Below are positions 34,517 through 43,876 of a stretch of 64,000 nucleotides of DNA, in pieces. Below the pieces are notes generated by a model. That model saw only the letters and a list, made by a program, of their open reading frames with translations, ran no database searches and was not told the origin of the DNA. How positions within the stretch are numbered: position 1 is the stretch's first letter; the number at the start of each line of letters is the position of its first letter. Both the position numbers and the translations under genes were made by a program. The stretch covers positions 2,604,001 through 2,668,000 of the forward strand of contig NZ_CP072014.1 of assembly GCF_017603825.1 (NCBI RefSeq), written 5' to 3'. The stretch comes from Arthrobacter crystallopoietes. Lineage in GTDB: Bacteria; Actinomycetota; Actinomycetes; Actinomycetales; Micrococcaceae.

Positions 34517-36397
34517 CTACAGCCCGAGGGCGTCGCTGATGTCTTCCTTGATGGTCTCCAGCGTGCCGCGGACCTTGTCGTGCATCGCGGGCAGTTCATC
34601 GGCGCCGTCCACGGGCTGGACCACCTCGATATAGCACTTGAGCTTCGGCTCGGTCCCGCTGGGCCGGATGATGACCCGTGAACCATCCCGGGTCAGGTAC
34701 TGCAATCCGTCGGTCGGCGGCAGGTCGGCGCTGCCTGCTGCGAGGTCCAGCGTAGAGTCCACCGGAGAACCGCCGAACGACGACGGCGGGTTCTCGCGGA
34801 GCCGGTGCATCATGGCGCCCAGCAGATCCAGGCTGCCCACCCGGACGGAGAGCTGGTCGGTCGCGTGGATGCCGTGCGCCAGATGGAGCTCGTCGAGTTC
34901 GTCGCGGACGTCGCGGCCCTTGGCAATGGAATCGGCCGCATACTCGGCAATCAGCAGGGCGGCGGATATGCCGTCCTTGTCCTTGACCAGATCCGGCGCC
35001 ACGCAGTAACCGAGCGCCTCCTCGTAGCCGTAAGACAGGCCGGGCACGCGCGAGATCCACTTGAAGCCGGTCAGCGTCTGCACGTGCGCGATGCCGTGCC
35101 GCTCGGCGATCTTGCCCAGCAGCCGCGAGGACACGATGGAGTTGGCGAAGACCGGAATATTGCCGCCGGCCGCCCCCGACGGTCCGGACTGGCTGCCCTC
35201 GGAGCCGGACCCACCGGCAACCTCGCCCGCGAAACCAGCGCTCCCCGTGGCCGCATCAACGGCGTCGTTAGCTGAATCCATTTCCGCCTGCGCCCTGAGC
35301 CGGCCCGCGATGTGCGTGCCCAGCAGGGCGCCCACGTCGTCGCCGCGGAGCATGCCCCACTTGCCGGTTTCGGGCCACTTCACGGCGACGGCGGCGCGGT
35401 CCGCATCCGGATCATTGGCGAGCACGATGTCCGCATCGATCCTCTCGGCCAGTTCGAGGGCCAGGTCCAGCGCACCGGGTTCCTCCGGGTTCGGGAAGGC
35501 CACGGTGGGAAACAACGGATCCGGCTCAGCCTGCGCCTCCACCAGAGTGACGTCCTCAAAGCCGGCACGCTGCAGTACATTCAGCGCGGTCTTCCCGCCG
35601 ACACCGTGCATGGGCGTCAGCACGATCTTCAGCCGGCGCGACGGGAAATGCCGCGGATCGGCCAGCGCGGTAATAGCGTCAACGTAGGCGTCCTCGATGG
35701 AATCGGGTTCGCCCGAGGCCGGCAGCACGGTCCAGCCGCCTTCGGCCAGCGCGATGCCCTCCAGTCCGTCGAACGCGACAATCTCGGCGGCAATTTGCTC
35801 ATCTGCCGGCGCCACAATTTGTGCGCCCCGGCCGTTTTCCTTCACCGCACGTCCGCCCAGGTAGACCTTGTAGCCGTTGTCCTGCGGCGGATTGTGGCTC
35901 GCCGTGACCATCACCCCGCCGTCGCACTCGAGGGCACGCACCGCATAGGCGAGAACCGGAGTCGGAAGCGCCGACGGCAGCAGGAACGTTTCGATACCGG
36001 ACTCGGTGAAGATGGCCGCGGTCTCCTGCGCGAAAATGTCCGAGTTGCGCCGGGCGTCATAACCAACGACGGCGCGCGGCCGGCCATGGGTGCCCACCTT
36101 GGCTACCAGGAATCTCGCCAGCCCGGCGGCCGCATGCCGCACCACAACCCGGTTCATCCGGTTCGGCCCGGGGCCCAGGGCCGCCCGCAGTCCGGCGGTG
36201 CCGAACTCGAGCCGGCCGCTGAAACTGTCCGCCAGCTCCTGCCGGGCCGCGGATCCGGTCTGGCCTTCCTCGCGGGTGCGCTCCAGCAGTTCGCGGAGTT
36301 CCTGCACGGTTTGCGGGTCCGGATCCTGCGCCATCCAGGCTTCGGCCGCGGCGGTAAGAGAAGCGAACGGATCCTGTTCGGAGTCAGTCAATGCCAT
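34517..36397 (-). CDS. phosphoglucomutase/phosphomannomutase
   Basis: A 626-residue alpha-D-phosphohexomutase; the long PGM2-like subgroup also includes phosphopentomutases. The catalytic phospho-serine is S167 (TASHNPPQDNG), the metal-binding loop DPDADRAAVAV, and the phosphate-binding end RPSGTEPKLKCY. An insert of about 35 residues rich in Gly, Ser and Ala precedes GGNIPVFANSIVSSRLL and is probably a flexible surface loop. It ends 12 nt from the purine nucleoside phosphorylase gene and is transcribed after it; phosphopentomutase activity would join PNP to deoC in nucleoside breakdown. This order matches deoD-pmmB of mycobacteria. Confidence 0.93.
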   Translation of the reverse strand: MALTDSEQDPFASLTAAAEAWMAQDPDPQTVQELRELLERTREEGQTGSAARQELADSFSGRLEFGTAGLRAALGPGPNRMNRVVVRHAAAGLARFLVAKVGTHGRPRAVVGYDARRNSDIFAQETAAIFTESGIETFLLPSALPTPVLAYAVRALECDGGVMVTASHNPPQDNGYKVYLGGRAVKENGRGAQIVAPADEQIAAEIVAFDGLEGIALAEGGWTVLPASGEPDSIEDAYVDAITALADPRHFPSRRLKIVLTPMHGVGGKTALNVLQRAGFEDVTLVEAQAEPDPLFPTVAFPNPEEPGALDLALELAERIDADIVLANDPDADRAAVAVKWPETGKWGMLRGDDVGALLGTHIAGRLRAQAEMDSANDAVDAATGSAGFAGEVAGGSGSEGSQSGPSGAAGGNIPVFANSIVSSRLLGKIAERHGIAHVQTLTGFKWISRVPGLSYGYEEALGYCVAPDLVKDKDGISAALLIAEYAADSIAKGRDVRDELDELHLAHGIHATDQLSVRVGSLDLLGAMMHRLRENPPSSFGGSPVDSTLDLAAGSADLPPTDGLQYLTRDGSRVIIRPSGTEPKLKCYIEVVQPVDGADELPAMHDKVRGTLETIKEDISDALGL

Positions 36398-36409
36398 TAC
36401 TCGGTCCTC

Positions 36410-37210
36410 TTAGAGCTTGGCGATGATATCGGCCAACAAGCGCGAGATGCGCGCTCCGGCGGCTTGCCCGGCTTCGATCACTTCCTGGTGGCTAAGGGGA
36501 ACCGGGCTGATGCCGGCGGCCAGGTTGGTGACCAGCGAAATGCCGAAAACTTCCATCCCGGCGTGACGGGCCGCGATGGCCTCCAGCGCGGTGGACATGC
36601 CTACCAGGTCCGCACCGATCCGCTTGGCGTACTGTACCTCCGCGGGCGTCTCGTAGTGCGGGCCGGTGAACTGGGCGTAGACGCCCTCGTCCAGGCTCGG
36701 GTCCACCTCTTTGGCGAGCGCACGGATGCGGGAGGAGTAGAGATCCGTCAGATCCACGAACGTCGCGCCTTCAAGCGGCGACCTGGCCGTGAGGTTAATG
36801 TGGTCGCTGATCAGTACCGGCGTACCGGGCTTCCAATCCGGATTCAGCCCGCCGCAGCCGTTGGTCAACACCAGTGTCTTCGCGCCGGTTGCCGCTGCTG
36901 TGCGCACGCCATGGACCACCGCGCGGACGCCTTTGCCCTCATAGAAATGCGTCCGGGCGCCGAGCACGAGGGCCCGCTTGCCGTCCGGAGTCAGCACGGA
37001 CCGGATGGTACCGACATGGCCCTCCACGGTCGGGGCGGAGAAGCCGGGAATCAACCAGGCATCCAGCGTGTGGGTGGTCTCGCCGATCAGTTCAGCGGCC
37101 CCACCCCAGCCGGAACCGAGCACCAGCGCCACGTCGTGGTTCTGCACGCCGGTCTGTTTGGCAATGTACGAGGCGGCAGCGGAGGCAAGTTCAAACGGAT
37201 CAGTAGTCAC
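36410..37210 (-). CDS. purine nucleoside phosphorylase
   Basis: A 266-residue trimeric-type PNP that splits purine (deoxy)nucleosides with phosphate into base and (deoxy)ribose-1-phosphate. Motifs: VLGSGWGGAAE (phosphate loop), GARTHFYEGKG, LTNGCGGLNPDWKPG, FTGPHYETPAEVQY, and VGMSTALEAIAARHAGMEV with the substrate-binding Met and the following Glu/His region. GTG 37210 is the start. It heads a two-gene unit with the phosphohexomutase and diverges from the LpdA-type flavoprotein gene. Confidence 0.94.
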   Translation of the reverse strand: MTTDPFELASAAASYIAKQTGVQNHDVALVLGSGWGGAAELIGETTHTLDAWLIPGFSAPTVEGHVGTIRSVLTPDGKRALVLGARTHFYEGKGVRAVVHGVRTAAATGAKTLVLTNGCGGLNPDWKPGTPVLISDHINLTARSPLEGATFVDLTDLYSSRIRALAKEVDPSLDEGVYAQFTGPHYETPAEVQYAKRIGADLVGMSTALEAIAARHAGMEVFGISLVTNLAAGISPVPLSHQEVIEAGQAAGARISRLLADIIAKL

Positions 37211-37270
37211 ACAGATAACCTACCCGCTGCCCGCCGCAGGCTCCATAGCTCACGCCGGATGCCGCCGCCG

Positions 37271-37308
37271 TCGCACCTGATCAGGTTGAGTGCTGTGATC
37301 AGGTGCGA
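37271..37308. promoter_or_regulatory. 13-12-13 perfect inverted repeat before the LpdA-type gene
   Basis: TCGCACCTGATCA (37271-37283) and TGATCAGGTGCGA (37296-37308) are exact reverse complements. The left arm is itself part of the 12-bp palindrome ACCTGATCAGGT (37275-37286). The repeat ends 5 nt before the ATG of the flavoprotein gene and 61 nt from the divergent PNP start. A repressor here would block the flavoprotein transcript; alternatively it folds as a 5-prime mRNA hairpin over the ribosome binding site. Confidence 0.6.
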
Positions 37309-37312
37309 CAGA

Positions 37313-38725
37313 ATGGCGAGTGTGACGAACCAAATTGATTTCAGCGCCCCCCGTCTGGTGATCCTGGGCGGCGGCCCGGGCGGATACGAAGCCGCCATGG
37401 TGGCCAATTCACTCGGGGCGAAGGTGACCGTCATTGAGCGCAAGGGCATGGGCGGCTCGGCCGTGCTCACCGACGTTGTGCCCTCCAAAACCCTTATTGC
37501 GACGGCGGATGCCATGCGTCGTGTGGCCGGCGCCCACGATCTGGGCGTACGTTTCGACGAGCGCTCCGGCGCCGCCTACGCTGACTTGCAGACCGTCAAC
37601 TCGCGGCTGCTCAAGCTCGCCGAAACCCAGTCCTCGGACATCCACCGGGGGTTGGAACGTGCAGGCGTCCGGGTCATCATCGGCAACGGCCGGCTAGCCG
37701 ATTCGAACACCATCACCGTCGAAACCGAGACCGGTACGGAGACCATCGACGCGGATGCAGTGCTGGTCGCCACCGGCGCGACTCCGCGCGAGCTGCCCTC
37801 GGCCAAGCCTGACGGGGAACGCATCTTCAACTGGACCCAGGTCTACAACCTGACCGAAATCCCGGAGCACCTGATCGTCGTCGGCTCCGGCGTCACGGGC
37901 GCCGAGTTCGCCTCCGCCTACCGCATGCTCGGCACCAAGGTCACGCTGGTTTCCTCGCGCGACCGCGTGCTGCCCGGCGAGGACGCGGACGCCGCCGAGG
38001 TGCTGGAAGAGGTCTTCGCCCGCAGCGGGATGACCGTGCTCTCGAAGTCCCGTGCCAACGCCGTGGAAAGGACCGACGACGGCGTCCGGGTCACGCTGAA
38101 CGACGGACGGATCGTGGACGGGTCGCACTGCCTGCTGGCGGTCGGCGGCATTCCCAACACCTCGGGCATCGGTCTGGAAGAGGCCGGGGTGGCGCTGTCT
38201 GAAAGCGGCCACATCAAGGTGGACGGCGTCTCGCGCACCACGGCCTCGCATATCTATGCTGCCGGTGACTGCACTGGGGTCTTCGCCCTGGCTTCCGTGG
38301 CAGCAATGCAGGGCCGCATCGCCGTGGCGCACCTGCTGGGCGATTCGGTGACGCCGCTGAAGCTCAAGCGGGTTGCCTCCAACATCTTCACCAGTCCGGA
38401 AATCGCCACCGTGGGCGTGACCGAGGAGGACATCGCGGCCGGAAAGTACCAGGGGGATGTGATCAAGCTGTCACTGAACACCAACCCGCGGGCCAAGATG
38501 ATGAACGTGACGGAGGGCTTCGTGAAGATCATTGCCCGCCGCGGTTCAGGCACTGTGATCGGCGGCGTTGTGGTGGCCCCGCGCGCCTCCGAGCTGATCT
38601 TCCCGATCGCGCTGGCCGTGACGCAGAAGCTTCATGTGGATGACTTGGCCAACACGTTTACCGTCTACCCGTCGCTGACCGGCTCCATCTCCGAGGCCGC
38701 ACGCCGGCTGCACGTCCACCTGTAG
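37313..38725 (+). CDS. LpdA-type flavoprotein NAD(P)H-quinone reductase
   Basis: A 470-residue flavoprotein of the disulfide-reductase fold. The FAD motif is RLVILGGGPGGYEAAMVA, the second nucleotide motif IVVGSGVTGAEFASAY, and the FAD-ribityl motif IYAAGDCTG. The redox-active CxxxxC is missing: the segment reads GMGGSAVLTDVVPSKTL. That is the trait of M. tuberculosis LpdA (Rv3303c), which reduces quinones rather than disulfides, and the neighbourhood with PNP and phosphohexomutase matches as well. Start is ATG 37313 (AGGTG upstream) or GTG 37322. Confidence 0.92.
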   Translation: MASVTNQIDFSAPRLVILGGGPGGYEAAMVANSLGAKVTVIERKGMGGSAVLTDVVPSKTLIATADAMRRVAGAHDLGVRFDERSGAAYADLQTVNSRLLKLAETQSSDIHRGLERAGVRVIIGNGRLADSNTITVETETGTETIDADAVLVATGATPRELPSAKPDGERIFNWTQVYNLTEIPEHLIVVGSGVTGAEFASAYRMLGTKVTLVSSRDRVLPGEDADAAEVLEEVFARSGMTVLSKSRANAVERTDDGVRVTLNDGRIVDGSHCLLAVGGIPNTSGIGLEEAGVALSESGHIKVDGVSRTTASHIYAAGDCTGVFALASVAAMQGRIAVAHLLGDSVTPLKLKRVASNIFTSPEIATVGVTEEDIAAGKYQGDVIKLSLNTNPRAKMMNVTEGFVKIIARRGSGTVIGGVVVAPRASELIFPIALAVTQKLHVDDLANTFTVYPSLTGSISEAARRLHVHL

Positions 38726-38872
38726 ACGCGGAATTTGCGGTTTCGGGACTGTGGTCCCGGTACCGCCCCGCTGCGGAAGGGCCCGCCGACATCTGTTCTA
38801 GCAGTCGCGGATCTTCCCGATAGGGTTGAGTCCGGACGGCAAGCGCGATTCATCTGAAGAGGGGCGGGGCGG

Positions 38873-39649
38873 GTGCACCGGCGGAACAAGGTTCTCAAAA
38901 ACAAGACGTTGCAGAACGTCGGACTGGCGGTTCTGCTGCTGGCCACGCTGGCGGCATTCGTCTACGCCTTCCTGCCCAAGCCGTCCGCAACACCGGTGGG
39001 CGGGACAACCCAGCCGGCGGAAGCCACGCCGTCGTCCGCTCCAACGGAAACCACCAGTGCCAGCCCCACGCCGTCCGCCACAGCCACGGAGACCGATGAA
39101 GCCGAGCCGCCCGTTGCGGCATTCCTCGGCGATTCCTACACCGAGGGTATCGGCGCCTCCAGCCAGGAGGACCGCTGGAGCACGCTGGTCGCCTTGGAGC
39201 TGGGCTGGGAAGAGATGAACCACGGGATCTCGGGCACCGGGTACGCCACCAACGCGCAAGGTCCGGGGTACGTGGACCGGCTCGATGACGTCATCGCGGA
39301 CAATCCGGACGTGGTGGTCGTCTCCGGCGGGCAGAACGATTTCAGCACCTACCAGTTCGACCCGCAGGGCACGCTCCAGGCCATCTCCAGCGTCTATGAG
39401 GAACTGCGCGCGGAGTTGCCTGACGCCGAGGTTATCGCCGTCGGCCCGTCCACGCCAAGCGCTGTGGACCAGACCGTCTTTGCCCTCGACGCAGCTGTGC
39501 AGGAAGCAGCGAAAAGCGTCGATGCCACCTATGTGAGCCTGCTGGATCCCGATGTGTTCACGCTCGAGATGATCCAGTCGGACGGTGTCCATGTAAACGA
39601 CGCCGGCCATGCGGCAATCGCCGAACGCGTCATCAACGCGGTGAAGTAG
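38873..39649 (+). CDS. exported SGNH/GDSL hydrolase
   Basis: A 258-residue protein with an N-terminal membrane anchor or uncleaved signal (about residues 14-35) and a Pro/Thr/Ser-rich linker to about residue 80. The SGNH hydrolase domain has block I FLGDSYTEG (Ser), block III VVSGGQNDF (Asn), and block V DGVHVNDAGH (Asp-His). All catalytic residues are present, so it should be an extracytoplasmic esterase or deacylase, of unknown substrate. The GTG start follows GAGGGG. Confidence 0.9.
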   Translation: MHRRNKVLKNKTLQNVGLAVLLLATLAAFVYAFLPKPSATPVGGTTQPAEATPSSAPTETTSASPTPSATATETDEAEPPVAAFLGDSYTEGIGASSQEDRWSTLVALELGWEEMNHGISGTGYATNAQGPGYVDRLDDVIADNPDVVVVSGGQNDFSTYQFDPQGTLQAISSVYEELRAELPDAEVIAVGPSTPSAVDQTVFALDAAVQEAAKSVDATYVSLLDPDVFTLEMIQSDGVHVNDAGHAAIAERVINAVK

Positions 39650-39682
39650 ACGAGCGGTGAAGTGGACGAGCGGGGCCGAAAC

Positions 39683-39823
39683 CTAGACGGTCAGGACCTG
39701 GAGGAGCCGCCAGCCTTCCGGAACCTGCTGTTCCAGGGCGGCTTTGGCCTCGGCATAGTCAACTCCTTCGGCTTCAATTTCCTTGATTTCCACCGGTTGA
39801 ATTTTTCCTTTTACCTTGACCAC
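39683..39823 (-). CDS. 46-residue conserved-looking small protein
   Basis: A short frame running from GTG 39823 to TAG 39683, encoding a regular, strongly charged peptide: VVKVKGKIQPVEIKEIEAEG followed by a helix with YAEAKAALEQQVPEGWRLLQ and the end VLTV. The composition (alternating K/E, a strand then a helix, W near the end) and the high GC at third codon positions look coding. It is convergent with the SGNH gene. The ribosome binding site is weak. No family is known to me. Confidence 0.55.
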   Translation of the reverse strand: MVKVKGKIQPVEIKEIEAEGVDYAEAKAALEQQVPEGWRLLQVLTV

Positions 39824-39900
39824 AGGGACAGATTAGCCTGTTCCGGCCGCGGAGCGGGGGAGCGGCGCGGGTGGTTCCGGTCACTTTGCCGGGCGCGCAC

Positions 39901-40521
39901 TCACTTCACCGAGATGCTGTTGCCGGAACCCTCGTCGTTGATCCGGGGATTGCCGGCGCCGAACGTGACCTGATTGCCCTGTCCCTCGAGGCTGATCTGG
40001 CCCACCTCATCGGCGTGCAGCGTGTTGTTGCTGCCCTCGGCCCGGAGCCCGGCAGCTTTCTCCACCGTCACAGTGTTCCGGGGCCCGTCGACATCGATTT
40101 CATTGACCGATTCGGCGCGCACGGTGGTGCCGGAAGACAGGATGTCAATCTCCCGGCAATGGCCCGTGACCGTCAGCGTAATGCCGTTGGCCAGCACTTC
40201 GATCTTCCCGCCGCCGTCGCAGACCAGTTCCACGTCCGCGTCGGCCAGCGTGAGTTTGCGTTCCCGGCCGGGCGACAGGATCGGCTGCGCCAATGCGGTG
40301 CTGCTTTGCGTCGACGAGGCGGGGGCCGCAACTGCAGGGGGACTCTCGGCCGCGGCGGGAGCCGGGGCCGGCGCAGGTGCGGCCGGCGCGGGAGCAGAGC
40401 CGTTCACAGCGCTGCCGATCGGGGTGGCGGTGTCCGTCGTGGCGGTCGCCGTACAGCCCGACATCAGGAATACGACGGCGGCAAGACCCACCACGGTGCG
40501 CAGGGCCGGCTGGTGCTTCAT
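39901..40521 (-). CDS. DUF3060 lipoprotein
   Basis: A 206-residue exported lipoprotein. Lipobox LMSGC (Cys 23); then about 60 residues of Ala/Pro/Ser linker; then a DUF3060 domain of short repeated beta strands (CDGGGKIEVLANGITLTVTGHC, NEIDVDGPRNTVTV, NNTLHADEVGQI, GQGNQVTFG), likely a small beta-helix. Function unknown; DUF3060 is widespread on actinobacterial cell surfaces. ATG 40521 is preceded by GGGAGTG. Confidence 0.88.
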   Translation of the reverse strand: MKHQPALRTVVGLAAVVFLMSGCTATATTDTATPIGSAVNGSAPAPAAPAPAPAPAAAESPPAVAAPASSTQSSTALAQPILSPGRERKLTLADADVELVCDGGGKIEVLANGITLTVTGHCREIDILSSGTTVRAESVNEIDVDGPRNTVTVEKAAGLRAEGSNNTLHADEVGQISLEGQGNQVTFGAGNPRINDEGSGNSISVK

Positions 40522-40701
40522 CGGACACTCCCTCGATCAGCGTGCGCGATGGACACCCGCCCGCTGAGGCCGGCGGAGCCATCGCCCTATCCGGAGGCTA
40601 GCCCAGGCAGGTTGGAAAATGACTGCAACGGCCCCGACCTGCCGCGCCGATATACCGAGCAACTCCGACGTCGAGAAGACCGCCCAGTGACCAGACAGCC
40701 G

Positions 40702-43212
40702 TTATTTACTCAGCCCGGCGCGGCGGAGCGCTTCGGCCATCGCGGTGTTTGCCGGAGCCGGTTCCTTGCGGCTGTCCCGGCCGCGCGGTGGGTTGGGGCG
40801 GCCGCCGGAGCGGGGGTTGCCCTTGGAATCCCCGCGGTCACGGGATGGGCCGGGCCGGCCACCCTTGCCCTGGCTGGTGTTCGCCGACGAGCCCTTGTCT
40901 GCGGAGGCGTCCCGGCCTGCTGCGGCGCGTCCGCCCTGCTTGGCGCCGGCTTCGTCGTCCAGCCGGAGGGTGAGCGAAATGCGCTTGCGGTCCGGATCGG
41001 CCTCGAGCACCTTGACCTTGACTACCTGGCCGGACTTAACCACTTCGTGCGGGTCCGAGATGAACCTGTTGGACATGGCCGAAACGTGGACCAGCCCGTC
41101 CTGGTGCACGCCGACGTCGACGAAAGCGCCGAAGGCAGCCACGTTGGTGACGGTACCTTCGAGGATCATGCCCGGGACCAGATCGGAGATCTTTTCCACG
41201 CCCTCGGAGAAGGACGCCGTGGTGAAGGTCGGCCGCGGGTCCCGGCCTGGCTTCTCGAGTTCGGAGATGATGTCCCGCACCGTGGGCAGGCCGAAGGAGT
41301 CGTCCACGAAGGTCTGCGGGTCCAGCGTTGCCAGCGAACCCACGCCGCGCGGCACATCGGCGGCCGCGGCCCCGGCGGCCGAAAGGATCTTGCGGGCAAC
41401 GCCGTAGGCCTCGGGGTGCACACTGGAGGAATCCAGCGGCTCGGCGCCGCCGGTGATCCGCAGGAAGCCCGCGCACTGCTCAAACGCCTTGGCGCCCAGC
41501 CGAGGCACCTTTTTCAGGTCCGAACGCTTGGCAAACGGCCCGTTCTCGTTCCGGAAGGACACGATGTTCTCGCTCAGCAGCGGCCCGACGCCAGCCACTC
41601 TGGCCAACAGCGACGGCGAAGCGGTGTTCACGTCCACACCCACGGCGTTCACACAGTCCTCCACCACGGCATCCAGCGAACGCTCCAGCTTGGTGGCGGT
41701 GACGTCATGCTGGTACTGGCCGACGCCGATGGATTTCGGATCGATCTTCACCAGTTCGGCCAGCGGATCCTGCAGCCGGCGGGCAATCGACACTGCACCG
41801 CGCAGCGAGACGTCCAGCTCCGGCAGCTCGGCCGAAGCCAGTGCGGACGCCGAGTAGATGGAGGCGCCCGCCTCGGAGACCACCAGTTTCTGGATCTTCT
41901 GCTTCGGCGCCAGGAGCTTGATCAGCTCGGTGGCCAGCTTGTCCGTCTCGCGGGAGGCGGTGCCGTTGCCGATCGCCACCAGGTCAACGTTGTGCTTTTC
42001 GGACAGGCGGGCCAGGGTGACCAGCGAGTCGTCCCACTTCTTGGCCGGCGCGTGCGGGTAGATGGTGTCCGTGGCGACCACCTTGCCGGTGCCATCGACC
42101 ACGGCGACCTTCACGCCGGTCCGCAGGCCCGGATCCAGTCCGAGCGTGGCGCGGTTCCCTGCGGGGGCGGCCAGCAGCACGTCGCGCAGGTTGGCCGCGA
42201 AGATCCGCACGGCCTCGTCCTCGGCGTCGGTAAAGAGGCGCACGCGCAGGTCGATCGCGAGCTTAACCAGAATGCGGCGCCAGCCCAGCTGCGCCGTCTG
42301 CATCAGCCACTTGTCAGCCGGCCGGCCGTGGTCAGCGACGCCGAGCTTGTAGGCCACGGCGTTTTCGTAGCGGCCGCGCGCAGCAGCGAATTCTTCCTTG
42401 TCCGAGGCGTCGCCCTCGACAATGTTCAGGTCCAGCACCCCTTCCTTCTCGCCGCGCAGCAACGCCAGGACCCGGTGCGAGGGCAGGCCCGAAGGAACCT
42501 GCGCGAAGTCGAAGTAGTCGGCGAACTTCTGCCCATCGGACTCCATGCCTTCACGCACCTGCGCACGGACCAGCCCCTGCTTCCAGAGACGCTCGCGCAG
42601 TTCGGTGACCAGATCCGCGTCCTGGCTGATCCGCTCCACCAGGATCGAGCGCGCTCCGGCCAACGCTTCGGCCGCATCATTGACGGCATGCTCGGCGTTC
42701 AGGTAGCCGGCTGCTTCAGCCTCAGGTTCAAGGCCGGGGTTGGCCAGCAGGGCGTCCGCCAGCGGCTCGAGCCCGGCCTCGCGGGCGATCTGTGCCTTGG
42801 TCCGCCGCTTCGACTTGAACGGCAGGTAGATGTCTTCGAGCCGGGCCTTCGTGTCCGCGGCCTTGATGCTCGCCTCCAGCTCGGCGGTCAGCTTGCCCTG
42901 CTGCGCAATGCTTTCCAGCACGGAACGACGCCGGTCCTCGAGTTCGCGAAGGTAGCGCAGCCGTTCTTCCAGATCGCGCAGCTGGGCATCATCGAGCGTG
43001 CCGGTTACTTCCTTGCGGTAGCGGGCGATGAACGGCACGGTGGAACCGCCGTCGAGCAGCTCTACAGCGGCCTTGACCTGCCAGGGCTTGACGCCGAGTT
43101 CTTCAGCAATCTGGGCGTAGATCCGGGCGTTGAGCTGGTCCGGATCAACAGGCTTCAGGGCGGGGTTGGCGGCGGGCACTGCGGAGTTGGGCGTTTGCGT
43201 CACCCGATCCAT
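40702..43212 (-). CDS. Tex family RNA-binding transcription accessory protein
   Basis: An 836-residue protein homologous to Tex/Spt6-like factors. In order: helical Tex N-domain (about 20-200), a YqgF-like RNase-H fold (LGLDPGLRTGVKVAVVDGTG), helix-hairpin-helix segments (SLLARVAGVGPLLSENIV), and an S1 RNA-binding domain (about 645-715, GMILEGTVTNVAAFGAFVDVGVHQDGLVHVS). The tail of about 90 residues is rich in Gly, Arg and Ser, as in many actinobacterial copies. ATG 43212 is chosen; GTG 43203 is possible. It acts on nucleic acids in the cytoplasm. Confidence 0.94.
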   Translation of the reverse strand: MDRVTQTPNSAVPAANPALKPVDPDQLNARIYAQIAEELGVKPWQVKAAVELLDGGSTVPFIARYRKEVTGTLDDAQLRDLEERLRYLRELEDRRRSVLESIAQQGKLTAELEASIKAADTKARLEDIYLPFKSKRRTKAQIAREAGLEPLADALLANPGLEPEAEAAGYLNAEHAVNDAAEALAGARSILVERISQDADLVTELRERLWKQGLVRAQVREGMESDGQKFADYFDFAQVPSGLPSHRVLALLRGEKEGVLDLNIVEGDASDKEEFAAARGRYENAVAYKLGVADHGRPADKWLMQTAQLGWRRILVKLAIDLRVRLFTDAEDEAVRIFAANLRDVLLAAPAGNRATLGLDPGLRTGVKVAVVDGTGKVVATDTIYPHAPAKKWDDSLVTLARLSEKHNVDLVAIGNGTASRETDKLATELIKLLAPKQKIQKLVVSEAGASIYSASALASAELPELDVSLRGAVSIARRLQDPLAELVKIDPKSIGVGQYQHDVTATKLERSLDAVVEDCVNAVGVDVNTASPSLLARVAGVGPLLSENIVSFRNENGPFAKRSDLKKVPRLGAKAFEQCAGFLRITGGAEPLDSSSVHPEAYGVARKILSAAGAAAADVPRGVGSLATLDPQTFVDDSFGLPTVRDIISELEKPGRDPRPTFTTASFSEGVEKISDLVPGMILEGTVTNVAAFGAFVDVGVHQDGLVHVSAMSNRFISDPHEVVKSGQVVKVKVLEADPDRKRISLTLRLDDEAGAKQGGRAAAGRDASADKGSSANTSQGKGGRPGPSRDRGDSKGNPRSGGRPNPPRGRDSRKEPAPANTAMAEALRRAGLSK

Positions 43213-43262
43213 TTTGCCGTATCCGGGCGGCGGCGTGCGAAATGGTGGCGGCGCGCGGAGCG

Positions 43263-43598
43263 TCACTGCTCGTCAGGGTAGTAAAAGCCGTAGTCGTCAT
43301 AGGGGTCCCGCCAAGCGGATTCGTCCCGGGTAATGCGTCGAACGTCCGACGCCGGAACCCACTGGGTGCGCATGGAACCGTTGTCGTCCACCCACTTGAG
43401 CTGGACCGTGTTGCGGTCCCAGGAAATGGCCTTCGCATCCACGGTGTCATTGGCGCCGCCACCAATGCGCGCGCGGACATAGGGCTCGCGGCGGTAGGGC
43501 GCCCGGGTGACTGTTCCGCGCTTAACCGGGCGTCCGCCGTCGTTCCTTGCGTACTCCCTGGCGGTCACAACATCCACTTTATTCACGAACGCGAGCAT
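43263..43598 (-). CDS. hypothetical protein
   Basis: A 111-residue, basic-then-acidic soluble protein ending in DPYDDYGFYYPDEQ, with a strand-rich centre (AISWDRNTVQLKWVDDNGSMRTQWV). No family is recognised. ATG 43598 is preferred; an in-frame TTG 43616 has no better ribosome binding site. Codon use matches the neighbours. Confidence 0.6.
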   Translation of the reverse strand: MLAFVNKVDVVTAREYARNDGGRPVKRGTVTRAPYRREPYVRARIGGGANDTVDAKAISWDRNTVQLKWVDDNGSMRTQWVPASDVRRITRDESAWRDPYDDYGFYYPDEQ

Positions 43599-43705
43599 GG
43601 CAGCCGGCTCGGACAATATTCGTCAGGGGGCCGCCGGCCCCCTGTTATTCCCAGGGCGAGGCACTAGCATGGGGCCAACTGCCAATCATCGGGTGTGGGG
43701 ATCCA

Positions 43706-43828
43706 ATGGGACTACGACGGAAATGGCGCCGCCTGAGCGACGCCAAGAAGAGGAATATCGCCAATACCGTGGTGGCGGTGCTGGCCGTGCTGGTGCTGGC
43801 AGCGGTTGCCTACGCCATGCTGGCGTAG
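43706..43828 (+). CDS. small single-helix membrane protein
   Basis: A 40-residue peptide: a basic N-terminus (MGLRRKWRRLSDAKKRN) and one transmembrane helix (IANTVVAVLAVLVLAAVAYA). ATG 43706 is preceded by GGGG with good spacing. The positive-inside layout indicates an N-in orientation. No function known. Confidence 0.6.
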   Translation: MGLRRKWRRLSDAKKRNIANTVVAVLAVLVLAAVAYAMLA

Positions 43829-43876
43829 GGGCTGCGGGTCCGGGCGGGGCTGGAGGCCGCCGGTCCGCCGCGGTAC

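Noticed and set aside
35312-37312. Long rightward open frame ahead of the LpdA-type gene
   Set aside because: It lies antisense to the phosphohexomutase and PNP genes and only becomes meaningful at 37313, where the FAD motif begins and a ribosome binding site is present.
39871-43281. Very long rightward open frame opposite tex
   Set aside because: It mirrors the real tex reading frame on the other strand; its translation is Gly/Arg/His-rich and has no domain, while tex has complete motifs. High GC produces such antisense frames.
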